Part shown: positions 14,977 to 22,992 of the stretch, in pieces
Layout: each line of letters begins with the position of its first letter
Numbering within the stretch: position 1 is the stretch's first letter
DNA from: Myxococcales bacterium
GTDB taxonomy: Bacteria; Myxococcota; UBA4151
Direction: 5' to 3'
Length of the DNA stretch: 33,656 bases
NCBI GenBank assembly: GCA_002722845.1
Contig: PBND01000086.1
Span: 1 to 33,656 of the forward strand
The notes under the pieces: generated by a model
Told to the model about the DNA's origin: nothing
The model's input: the letters and a program-made list of their open reading frames with translations, nothing else
The model's database searches: none
Made by a program: the position numbers and the translations under genes

Positions 14977-16179
14977 ATGCCGAACACCGATTCCGCACTG
15001 CGAGAAGCACTGGAAAAACTGCTCGCAAGGGCTGTGAAGTTGGGTGCGAGCGACGTCCACCTGAAAGCAGGCTCGACCCCGCGGGCCCGGATGGATGGCA
15101 AATTGGTGAGCTTCGGCAGCGAAAAGCCCTTGGCAGCTGACCTCATTCGAAAGTGGGCCGAACTCATGACGAGCCAGGCCGTCTTCCGAGAGTTGCTTGA
15201 AGAGCGGGAGGTCGACTTCGCCTACCAAATCCCTGGCATGGCCCGGTTCCGCGTCAACGCACACCATCAGCGGGGGGCCATGGGAATGGTCATGCGGATC
15301 GTCCCCCAAGTGGTCCGAGGCGTCGTCGAATTGGGCTTACCTGAGGTGCTCAATAGTATTTGCGAGGCCAAACGTGGCCTGATCCTCGTGACCGGTGCCA
15401 CCGGCAGTGGCAAGTCGACAACGCTCGCTGCGATGGTTGATCACGTCAACGCCATCGACGCGGTCAATATCGTCACCATTGAAGACCCCGTCGAGTTCGC
15501 GTTCCGGGACAAGTCCGCCACCATCCTGCAACGGGAAGTGGGCATGGACACGAAGAGCTTTGCGAAAGCACTAAGGAGCGCGCTTCGACAAGATCCCGAT
15601 GTCATCCTGATCGGTGAAATGCGCGACCTGGAGACCATCAAGATCGCCCTGACTGCCGCAGAAACAGGGCACCTCGTGTTCTCGACCCTGCATACGAGCT
15701 CTGCAGTCGAGACCGTCAGCCGGGTCATCTCAGCCTTTCCCCCGCACCAGCAGGAGAATGCCCGCCGTCAACTTGCCAACGTGTTACTCGCGGTGGTGAC
15801 CCAGCGGCTCGTCCCCACAGGCAACGAGGGCCGAATCGCCGCCTGCGAAATTATGCGCAGCTCCTCGAGAGTCCGTGAATTGATCGTCGATGCCGAACGG
15901 ACCCATGAGATTCACGAGTCCATGGAACAGAATCAAGTGACCCTCGGGACCCAAACCTTCGATCAGGCCCTTATGAACCTGTTGAACAGCGAACAGATCA
16001 CCCGCGATGTGGCCTTGGCCTTCGCCGATTCTCCCGACGATATGCGACTGCGTATGGATGGTGTTCGGAGCAGTACAGATCAAGGCTATACGCCAGCGAA
16101 GAGCCCGAGCCCAAACGAGGGGCCGGCTTCCCGGTCTCGAGGGCCAGGTGGCGATGACGATGGCATCGAACGCTTCTGA
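14977..16179 (+). CDS. Type IV pilus retraction ATPase, PilT/PilU family
   Basis: A 400-aa secretion-type hexameric ATPase. The N-terminal domain is about 1-130. Walker A GATGSGKST is 140-148, the Asp box TIEDPVEF 167-174, Walker B DVILIGE 208-214, and the His box GHLVFSTLHT 231-240. PilT-type signature DPDVILIGEMRDLETI is present, excluding GspE/PilB. The C-terminal block TQTFDQALMNLL and ADSPDDMRLRM resembles PilU more than classic PilT, and the PilT AIR motif reads RVRELI. It powers pilus disassembly and twitching or gliding. The Ser/Pro/Gly-rich tail is about 30 residues longer than usual. An AAGGAGG ribosome site overlaps the stop of the coiled-coil gene. Confidence 0.93.
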   Translation: MPNTDSALREALEKLLARAVKLGASDVHLKAGSTPRARMDGKLVSFGSEKPLAADLIRKWAELMTSQAVFRELLEEREVDFAYQIPGMARFRVNAHHQRGAMGMVMRIVPQVVRGVVELGLPEVLNSICEAKRGLILVTGATGSGKSTTLAAMVDHVNAIDAVNIVTIEDPVEFAFRDKSATILQREVGMDTKSFAKALRSALRQDPDVILIGEMRDLETIKIALTAAETGHLVFSTLHTSSAVETVSRVISAFPPHQQENARRQLANVLLAVVTQRLVPTGNEGRIAACEIMRSSSRVRELIVDAERTHEIHESMEQNQVTLGTQTFDQALMNLLNSEQITRDVALAFADSPDDMRLRMDGVRSSTDQGYTPAKSPSPNEGPASRSRGPGGDDDGIERF

Positions 16180-16621
16180 AAGGTCGCGTATCTACGCCAC
16201 GTGCATTCGCCTGCTGAGCCGACGGGAATACGGCCGGGCCTCCTTGCGCCGCAAACTACAGACGAAAGGTTATGACGCAACACTCTCAGAAGAGGTCTTG
16301 GATCAACTGATCGCCTCAGATCTGCAAAGCGACGCCCGCTGTGCTGCTGCGATCATCCGAACGGGGGGCCACCGCGGGTGGAGTCGCCGGCGTTGCCGGT
16401 CCCGGATGATCCAAGAAGGACTGGGTGAAGAGACCATCTCCGCAGCCCCCTGGCCCAATGATGATGATGAGCGTGCTGCAGCCCGTGCCCTCTACCTGAA
16501 ATGGCTCGGGAACGGGCCCGTCGACGCCAAAAAAAGACGACGTGTCCTGCAACGCCTGGCCCGCAGGGGGTTTTCCATCGGCTTTCTCCTCGATGACGAT
16601 GCCCCATTCGGGGATCGCTAA
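16154..16621 (+). CDS. recX: RecX-family regulatory protein
   Basis: A 155-aa basic protein with the RecX three-helix repeat pattern: LLSRREYGRASLRRKLQTKGYD, a DQLIASDLQSDARCAAAIIR block, and a G-W-x-R-x2-R helix. RecX binds RecA filaments and limits recombinase activity. I start at ATG 16154 (AGGTG upstream) inside the end of the pilT-like gene, overlapping it by 26 nt. A second ATG at 16160 is possible. A longer upstream extension has no protein-like character. No recA is present in the window, unlike the common recA-recX pairing. Confidence 0.85.
   Translation: MTMASNASERSRIYATCIRLLSRREYGRASLRRKLQTKGYDATLSEEVLDQLIASDLQSDARCAAAIIRTGGHRGWSRRRCRSRMIQEGLGEETISAAPWPNDDDERAAARALYLKWLGNGPVDAKKRRRVLQRLARRGFSIGFLLDDDAPFGDR
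16597..16620 (+). terminator. Weak terminator-like hairpin at the end of recX
   Basis: CGAT-G-CCCC (16597-16605), loop ATTC, GGGG-ATCG (16610-16617), with one bulged G, followed by an AT-rich CTAATTATTT. It overlaps the last codons of recX. There is no clean U tract. Confidence 0.3.
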
Positions 16622-16648
16622 TTATTTCCCCCAGGGCCTTAGGCTCCC

Positions 16649-16654
16649 TATAAT
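16649..16654 (+). promoter_or_regulatory. -10 element of the UbiB-family gene
   Basis: A perfect TATAAT lies in the 70-nt gap after recX, giving a predicted start near 16661 and a leader of about 30 nt. No good -35 is seen 16-18 nt upstream (TTTCCC-like), so an activator or weak basal use is possible. Confidence 0.6.
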
Positions 16655-16691
16655 CTTCGCGCGGGCCGCCGTGCCTGAAGAGTGAGTACCC

Positions 16692-18374
16692 ATGTCTTTT
16701 GCAACCTTCACCAATGCCGTCCGGAGCCTAGGACGAGTCAAGAAGGTCGCTGGCGTCTTCATCAAGCATGGCTATGGCGATATCGTCCGCCGGCTCAACT
16801 TGCCCCTACCGGCGACCCGCGTCACCGCCGAACCCGGGACCAAGGCCAGGGCGGAGCGCCTCCGAATGGCCTTCGAGGAACTCGGGCCTGCCTTCGTTAA
16901 GCTGGGCCAAACCCTCTCCATGCGTCCCGACCTTCTCCCGGCCGAGTTTATCGATGAACTGCGACGACTTCAGGACCGGGTGCCACCGGTGCCGTATGCA
17001 GAAGTCTCCGCCGCCATCGAACAAGCCCTCGGCGGCCCCCCTGAAGCTCTTTTCCACTCCTTTGACCAAGAGCCCATCGCTGCCGCTTCCATCGGCCAGG
17101 TGCACGGAGCAACCATCGTTGACGACGAGGGGCAACTGATCGACGTCGTGGTCAAGATCCGCCGGCCCGGTATCCGCCGGATCGTCGACCAAGATCTTCG
17201 AGTCGTGTCCCTACTCGCTGACGGTCTGGTGAATTATATCCCAGAGAGTCGGGCCCTCAACCCCAAAGGACTCGTGGATGAGTTTTTCAAAACCATCCGC
17301 AAGGAGTTGGACTTCCGCGAAGAGATGATGTCCCTCAAGACCATCGCTAAGAACTTTGAAGACCAGCAGGATTTCCTGATCATCCCCACGGTCTACGAAG
17401 GCCTTTCCTGCGAATCGGTCCTCACGATGGACCGACTGAAGGGAACGCCGCTTTCCGATACAGACGCGATTCATACCCTTCCTTGTGACTTAAGTGAGGT
17501 GGCCCGACGCGGTGCCGGATGTATCCTCGATATGGTGTTCAACCACGGCGTCTTCCATGGGGATCTTCATGCCGGCAACCTGTTCATTTTCGATGAAGGC
17601 AAGATCGGACTCATCGACTTTGGCATCGTAGGCCATCTGGATCCCAGGACCCGTGAAACCGTGGCTGATCTGTTACTCACCCTTGTGAACGGCGATTACC
17701 GGCGATCCGCCCGTCTTTATGCAGAGCTCGGTGAGCGGATCGACCCCGACATCCCGCCAGATCTTGACGCTTTTGCTTCGGCCCTAAGCGCTGTTTGGGA
17801 ACCCTCACGCAATCGACCACTCGGTGAAATTCAGGTCGGTGAACTCCTTTTGGAAGGCAGCAAGGCGGGGGCTGCCTCCGGGATCATGTTGCCTCAGGAA
17901 CTCCTGCTTCTCTTCAAAGCCCTGCTGACCCTCGAATCCATGGGTCGAACACTCGATCCCGATTTCGATGTCAGCGGCGTGGCCCGGGCCTATATCGAGA
18001 CCCTCATGGCCCAACGCTTCGACCCCAATCGCTTGCAAAAGGAGTTTCTGGGCACGTCGCTCGACCTCTACAACCTGACACGGGATGGACCCACGCTACT
18101 CCTCGACCTCTTGAAACGGCTCGGGGACGGGGCCATGCGGCACGAGGTGCAGATCAAACATCTCGAGCAATTATCCCAAAGCTTAGACAACAGTGCCAAT
18201 CGGCTTTCCGGTGGCATTATGATCGCCGGGATCGCCGTCGCTGCGGCCATCCTCATGGCGGCCAGTGACTCCTGGATTCTCACTGGTTTCGGCCTCGCCA
18301 TCGGCGGCTTTGGAATGGTGGTCGGCGCCTTCGTACTCTTTAAAGTGCTCAGGAGTTGGTGGCGCTCCGAATAG
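16692..18374 (+). CDS. UbiB/ABC1/ADCK-family atypical kinase, membrane-anchored
   Basis: A 560-aa protein with all hallmarks of the UbiB family: KLGQ (K70-Q73) in FVKLGQTLSMRPDLLP, the Ala-rich nucleotide loop AAASIGQVH (130-138), Lys155 in VVVKIRRPG, the catalytic loop HGDLHAGNLF (about 289-298) and LIDFG (about 308-312). Two C-terminal membrane spans (about 505-525 and 530-552) match the family's membrane anchor. These ATPases support ubiquinone or other isoprenoid-lipid metabolism and do not act as ordinary protein kinases. It seems to be a single-gene transcript from its own promoter and ends 18 nt before the convergent phosphatase gene. Confidence 0.94.
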   Translation: MSFATFTNAVRSLGRVKKVAGVFIKHGYGDIVRRLNLPLPATRVTAEPGTKARAERLRMAFEELGPAFVKLGQTLSMRPDLLPAEFIDELRRLQDRVPPVPYAEVSAAIEQALGGPPEALFHSFDQEPIAAASIGQVHGATIVDDEGQLIDVVVKIRRPGIRRIVDQDLRVVSLLADGLVNYIPESRALNPKGLVDEFFKTIRKELDFREEMMSLKTIAKNFEDQQDFLIIPTVYEGLSCESVLTMDRLKGTPLSDTDAIHTLPCDLSEVARRGAGCILDMVFNHGVFHGDLHAGNLFIFDEGKIGLIDFGIVGHLDPRTRETVADLLLTLVNGDYRRSARLYAELGERIDPDIPPDLDAFASALSAVWEPSRNRPLGEIQVGELLLEGSKAGAASGIMLPQELLLLFKALLTLESMGRTLDPDFDVSGVARAYIETLMAQRFDPNRLQKEFLGTSLDLYNLTRDGPTLLLDLLKRLGDGAMRHEVQIKHLEQLSQSLDNSANRLSGGIMIAGIAVAAAILMAASDSWILTGFGLAIGGFGMVVGAFVLFKVLRSWWRSE

Positions 18375-18399
18375 GGCGCTTCGACGCTTACGCTATTCG
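18368..18399. repeat. Inverted repeat spanning the two convergent stop codons
   Basis: CGAATAG (18368-18374) and CTATTCG (18393-18399) are perfect inverted copies. Each contains the last Glu codon and TAG stop of its gene, with a small GCG/CGC pair between. It could act as a transcript-end hairpin for both strands, but there is no U tract and the identity may simply come from both genes ending GAA-TAG. Confidence 0.35.
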
Positions 18400-19229
18400 T
18401 CTTCGTCGACGACCGTCGCCCCGGTGTCCTGGGTATCATCGGGGTGCAAGATCTCGGTTGGTTCATCGGGGTCAACCCGAATCAAAACCACGGTGACGTT
18501 GTCGTGGCCCCCATTCTCGTTGGCCTCATCGATCAAGGATTGAGAACACAACTCCAAATCGGTCCGGCCTTGCTGCATCACCTCTGCGATCTCGTCGTCG
18601 GTAATCATCCCGGAGAGACCGTCGGAGCACAGTACATAAAAGTCACCGACTCGAGGCTCAATGGGCGCGATATCGACTTCGACATTGGCCCGCATGCCGA
18701 GGGCACGAACGATCACATTCTTGTGGGGGAATGCCTCGATCTCCTCAGGGGTCAGGCGGTTGGTTTTCAGGTAATCGTTGAGCAGACTATGATCCCGGGT
18801 CAGTTGTTCCAACTTGCCATCGCGCAGTCGATACCCCCGGCTATCGCCAACGTGGGCTATGTATGAACCATGGGCATCCATGTAGGTTGCAACGAGGGTC
18901 GTCCCCATGTTCTCGCAGCTCTTCTTGGCCTTCGCAGTCTCGAAAATACATTGATTGGCCAGTTTGACCGCGACCTCAAGGCGCCCCGCCTCGTAGTTGA
19001 GTTTCTTCGAGCCCTTAAAGGGCCAGGTCTTTTCTTGGTCCTCGGCGGTCTCTCTGAAAAATGTACCGAGGCTTTCCACGGCCATCGCACTGGCGACCTC
19101 ACCGCTGGCGTGTCCGCCCATGCCGTCTGCGAGCACGAACAAAGAGTCATCCTCGTAGATGGCAAAGGCATCCTCATTGTGGTTTCGCTTACGACCGACA
19201 TCGGTGCGGCCGAAGACGGTAAATCTCAT
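18393..19229 (-). CDS. PP2C-family serine/threonine protein phosphatase
   Basis: A 278-aa cytoplasmic metal-dependent phosphatase of the bacterial PP2C (Stp/PrpC) type. Metal-site motifs are complete: RKRNHNEDAF (13-22), DGMGGH (35-40), HVGDSR (126-131), SDGL (202-205) and GGHDNVTVV (240-248). A short acidic Pro/Thr tail follows. It removes phosphate from Ser/Thr residues. It is the last gene of the operon holding the kinase and pseudokinase, and is the likely antagonist of the active kinase. I start at ATG 19229, with AAGGA upstream and the family's usual front end. A TTG at 19253 is in frame but unlikely. Confidence 0.95.
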   Translation of the reverse strand: MRFTVFGRTDVGRKRNHNEDAFAIYEDDSLFVLADGMGGHASGEVASAMAVESLGTFFRETAEDQEKTWPFKGSKKLNYEAGRLEVAVKLANQCIFETAKAKKSCENMGTTLVATYMDAHGSYIAHVGDSRGYRLRDGKLEQLTRDHSLLNDYLKTNRLTPEEIEAFPHKNVIVRALGMRANVEVDIAPIEPRVGDFYVLCSDGLSGMITDDEIAEVMQQGRTDLELCSQSLIDEANENGGHDNVTVVLIRVDPDEPTEILHPDDTQDTGATVVDEDE

Positions 19230-19260
19230 CTTCGTGAGTCCTTCATCAGGCAAAGGTTCT

Positions 19261-19620
19261 CTAACGACTCGATGCTTTGAGGGTCAACCGATCTCCGGGC
19301 CCAATTCCAAAGCGGGCCACGGCCCCCGGCGCGAGTTCCAATGCCGCACCGCCAAAGACACCCCTTGGGCCAAGATGCCAAGGGTTCAATGGGTCTCGAA
19401 TAGAAAGCACTTGGCCCTCCCGGTCGAGCATGACGACTGCGATCGGAATCCCCATAAAAAAACTGTGAACTCGGGAGCAAGGCTCGATCCAGAGGGCTTC
19501 GTTTGGCGCCAAACGGCGACGCCCAAGCCATCCCCAGGAGCGAGAAAGGAAGGTCCGGGCGACCTGTAACTGAAGAGGCAGCTTCTTCCCGTTGTGGATT
19601 AAATGGACGGTGGGGGCCAA
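19261..19620 (-). CDS. DUF192-family protein
   Basis: A 119-aa protein with the DUF192 core: LWIEPCSRVHSFFM-x-PIAVVMLDREGQVLSI, followed by P-W-x-LGPRGVFGGAALELAPG and an IGPGD strand. The family's function is unknown. No signal peptide is visible, although many relatives are exported. Translation must begin at TTG 19620, three bases after the pseudokinase stop codon. No other start precedes the conserved part, so it probably relies on coupling to the pseudokinase gene. The PP2C gene starts 31 nt downstream. Confidence 0.85.
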   Translation of the reverse strand: MAPTVHLIHNGKKLPLQLQVARTFLSRSWGWLGRRRLAPNEALWIEPCSRVHSFFMGIPIAVVMLDREGQVLSIRDPLNPWHLGPRGVFGGAALELAPGAVARFGIGPGDRLTLKASSR

Positions 19621-19623
19621 GGC

Positions 19624-22600
19624 TTAGGCCTTTGGCAACAGGTCGAGGGTCGCATCCAACTCGGCAACCTGTTCCGAGCGCCCGAGGGCCTCGTACTGCG
19701 CACGGGCGAACTCGAAGGCCTGGCGGGCCCGGCCTTCCATCCCGCGCTCGACGAGAATCTCCCCGGCCATCACTAAGGGCCACGCGAGATCTCCGTCCGC
19801 CATGCCCGACGCAGTGATCATGTTGAAGCCAACGCTAAAGTGGTGATCCCAGGTGTCCCAATCCCGACGGTCCGCAAAGCAGGGCAGTAAAAAGACATGG
19901 ACGCAGCCGAGCCAGGCCTTGCTGCCCGAATCCTCGAAGATGCGGATCAAGGGCTCAAGACTCGCCTGAGCATGATGGAACTGGCGCTGCTGGAGTTGAA
20001 CGAGCGCGAGATTGAGTTGGACCACGGACGCAATGTTCGAACCAAGAGCCTGGTGGATCCCCAAGACCTGGCGATAGAGGCCCTCTGCCCGGGCATAATC
20101 ACCTTTCAGGCGGGCGACTTCAGCCAGACCGTTCACCGACGTTGCCAGCCCCCGCTGATGGCCACTGCCCTTCATCACTTCGATGCCGCGCCGAAACCAC
20201 CGCTCCGCCGAGTCCGTATCCCCACGCTGCTGGGCAACAAGGGCCCGCCCCACCACGGCTGCCCCTTCATCAGAGGGGCGGTAATCGCCCAAGCGTCGAT
20301 ACAAGGTCGAAGCAGCCTGGAAACACTGATCTGCCAGATCAAGATCCCCGGTGATTCGCAGCATCATCCCCAATTTATCGGTGCACTCGGCCGTCAACCG
20401 GGCATCGCCTAATTGGGTCGCATGGGCTCGGGCATGCCGAATGAAGCGCGTCGCGTTCGCCATGTCGCCCTTTTTGTAATGCACGACGCTCGTTTCCCGC
20501 AGGATGGCCGGGAGCAGTTTCTTCCAGCCGTATTTTTGTACGCCCTGCATGGCAAACGCAGACCATTTAAGCGCACTGTCATAGCGCCCTTCGTATTGGT
20601 CCTGCTGAATCTGTAGATAACTCTGCTCCCCCCAAGCGATGTCACCGTGAGGCCGCCCAAGTTGCTCCAGGAGGGCCCGTCGGCGCTCGAGTGGAAGCCG
20701 GGCCCCCGTCACACTGCCCCCCTTCCAGAGCTCCTCGACCGCCTGAGAAAGCGGCGCCAGGGCTGATGCCAATTCCTGCGCCTGCTCGAGATGGTGGGCG
20801 ACTCGAACGGCCAAGCCCGGAACTCGAGCCTGACGGGGTCGCAGCATTGCGGCGCAGGCTCGATGGCGGTCAAACCATGTTCCCATCTCGCGACTCTGGG
20901 CTTCCAGGCTCTCTCGAAACATCCCGTGGGCAAAGGCCCAGCCACCCTGGCGGCGCAATGCAAGCCCCTGACCCATCAGGCCTTCGAGTAAGCCCGGTGG
21001 ACGCTCGATGCCGGCCCGCTGGCACGACTCGGCCCACTCTTGATCATCGACTTCGATACCCAGTGCGGCGGCCTGGTGCAGGCTACCGAGTGCTCCCGAA
21101 CGAGCCTCGGCCGGTACGACTGCGAGCAGTTTCTCTACCCGCTGCATCCAAACGCCATGAATATCGCTGGGAAGTGTCGCGTCGAGTTGACCGGAGACCT
21201 CAAACCCCTCCCGAGTCGGCACGAGCACTTTGCGTTCGATCCAGTCACCGACGATCTGGACCGCAAAGAGAGGGTGACCATGGGTCCGCTCTTCAATTCG
21301 GTCGACGACCTCACCCTGGACAGCCAAGGCCTCCGAAATCAGCTTCCTCTGATCAGCCGCCTCCAGGGTGCCGACCGTGATCCGCCGACAATCCGGGCGC
21401 TGCAATAGTTCTTTAAGGAGTAACGCTTCCTGGGGCTGTTGCGGCAACGCTTCATCTCGAGCCGTCATCACGATGAGCAAGGGAAAGCTAGCCAAACGCT
21501 GGCCATCGAGGAGGTCTGCGATAAACTCCAAAGCATCCCGACCCCAGGGTACATCCTCAACCCACAGGATGACCGGGCGTTGCCGAGCAGCTCGCTCCAA
21601 GACCCGACGGATGAGGGAATATCGCTCACTGGTTTGTTCGAAACGGACCGTTTCCTGCCCCTTCGGGCTCGGGTAAACCAACTCAGTGAGGGCCTCCCAT
21701 TCATAGGCATCGGTCACGCCCTCCTGAACGAGCCGTTGGCGCAAGCGCTCCTTCACCCCTGCCCGATCAAGGCCCAAGACTCGATAGTGCCGAGCCACCA
21801 TCGGGCTGAGTCCCACAGAAGGCCCGACCCCCGTATCATGAACCGCTTTGATCACGTCGGCCGCGCCCCGCTGCCAGGCCCGGCGAACCATCCACTCGGT
21901 CAGTCGGCTTTTGCCGTGTCCGGCCGGACCGTGGATCAGAATAGCCTCCGCACGGGCAGTTCGGCGAACGCGGACGAGGGCATCCCAGATCTCCTCCCGT
22001 TGCCGATCCCGGTCGACCAGCGGCACTTCGCGCAGCCCATGAAGGGCCAGCCCGGCTGAGAGCAACTCCGGGTGCTCCACCCCTTCCGGTTCGCCGCAGT
22101 TGGGGGGCATTGGTGCGACGGACCGAACCACGCTTCCCCGCACCCGCGTCTTGTCCAACTGGAGTAAAGCATTGCGTGCATCGGCTGCTTGACCAAAACG
22201 TTCGGCCGGGTCTTTGCGCAGCATCAGACTGATCCAGCCGCCAAAGCCTGGTGGCGTCGCCACGACCGACGTAAAGCCAGGCAAAGGGGTCTCGACTTGA
22301 GCTCGCCGAATGGAAGGACCATCTTGGTATTCTCGGTAGAGTTCCTTGCCCGTGGCTAAGGTCCAGGCCAAGCACCCCAAACTGTAAAGGTCAGCGGAAG
22401 GACCCACATCTCGCCAACGGGCTTCACAGACCTCCGGCGCAAGATAGCAGGCATGGCTTCCCGGGGGCAGCCCGCGATGATCGTGCAGATCCTGGGCTTG
22501 GCCCAGCAGAAAATCACTGATCTTGTAACCAGGCCGGGGGTCCTTCGAAACCGCCTGCCAAACGTTACCGGGATGGAGATTGCCGTGGATGACCTCGCGA

Positions 22601-22992
22601 GAATGGGCCAGGGCGAGGACGTCGAGCAGATCGAGGCAAAGGTCCCGCAGTTGAGGCCAGCCCGTCGTTGCACGGGCCGGTACAGCCCCCCCGGAACACC
22701 GCTCGAACAGACTCCAGACCATCCCCACTTTCAGTAATCCGCCGGCCCGGTCGGCGTCCTCTTGGCTCACCGTGCCCAAGGCCAGGGGGTAAAGGACACC
22801 GGGATGGTGGAGAAAGGCCAGCGTGCGAATCTGAGCGAACTGGGCTTTGAGGAGTCGCTCGGTGGGTAGCCCTTGCGACGGCTGAGCCAGCCGCACCATC
22901 GCCGGCACCTGGAGGTCCCCATGAACGGCCTTGAAAAGCCCCGGCCCCATGGGCTCGATGAGTTGAAAGCCCCCCAGTTGCAGACCGCTCAT
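19624..22992 (-). CDS. Pseudokinase-NTPase-TPR protein (paralogue of the upstream kinase)
   Basis: A 1122-aa multidomain protein. Residues 8-280 are a Ser/Thr kinase fold, but the catalytic set is replaced: beta3 Lys is Arg34 (AMVR), the alphaC Glu is Gln54, HRD is H136-G-N138, and DFG is D160-F-L162. APE (YLAPEV) and SADLYSLG remain. After the shared linker HGLREVPLV, an AAA/STAND-type NTPase follows with intact Walker A GPAGHGKS (355-362) and Walker B ILWVED (475-480). The C-terminal ~400 residues are TPR-like helical repeats. I predict no phosphotransfer but real NTP binding at the second domain. Its ATG overlaps the upstream kinase stop (ATGA). The order is kinase, this gene, DUF192, PP2C. 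Confidence 0.88.
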   Translation of the reverse strand: MSGLQLGGFQLIEPMGPGLFKAVHGDLQVPAMVRLAQPSQGLPTERLLKAQFAQIRTLAFLHHPGVLYPLALGTVSQEDADRAGGLLKVGMVWSLFERCSGGAVPARATTGWPQLRDLCLDLLDVLALAHSREVIHGNLHPGNVWQAVSKDPRPGYKISDFLLGQAQDLHDHRGLPPGSHACYLAPEVCEARWRDVGPSADLYSLGCLAWTLATGKELYREYQDGPSIRRAQVETPLPGFTSVVATPPGFGGWISLMLRKDPAERFGQAADARNALLQLDKTRVRGSVVRSVAPMPPNCGEPEGVEHPELLSAGLALHGLREVPLVDRDRQREEIWDALVRVRRTARAEAILIHGPAGHGKSRLTEWMVRRAWQRGAADVIKAVHDTGVGPSVGLSPMVARHYRVLGLDRAGVKERLRQRLVQEGVTDAYEWEALTELVYPSPKGQETVRFEQTSERYSLIRRVLERAARQRPVILWVEDVPWGRDALEFIADLLDGQRLASFPLLIVMTARDEALPQQPQEALLLKELLQRPDCRRITVGTLEAADQRKLISEALAVQGEVVDRIEERTHGHPLFAVQIVGDWIERKVLVPTREGFEVSGQLDATLPSDIHGVWMQRVEKLLAVVPAEARSGALGSLHQAAALGIEVDDQEWAESCQRAGIERPPGLLEGLMGQGLALRRQGGWAFAHGMFRESLEAQSREMGTWFDRHRACAAMLRPRQARVPGLAVRVAHHLEQAQELASALAPLSQAVEELWKGGSVTGARLPLERRRALLEQLGRPHGDIAWGEQSYLQIQQDQYEGRYDSALKWSAFAMQGVQKYGWKKLLPAILRETSVVHYKKGDMANATRFIRHARAHATQLGDARLTAECTDKLGMMLRITGDLDLADQCFQAASTLYRRLGDYRPSDEGAAVVGRALVAQQRGDTDSAERWFRRGIEVMKGSGHQRGLATSVNGLAEVARLKGDYARAEGLYRQVLGIHQALGSNIASVVQLNLALVQLQQRQFHHAQASLEPLIRIFEDSGSKAWLGCVHVFLLPCFADRRDWDTWDHHFSVGFNMITASGMADGDLAWPLVMAGEILVERGMEGRARQAFEFARAQYEALGRSEQVAELDATLDLLPKA

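Noticed and set aside
16007..16153. N-terminal extension of RecX
   Set aside because: It overlaps pilT in another frame and has no RecX similarity. ATG 16154 gives a normal-length protein.
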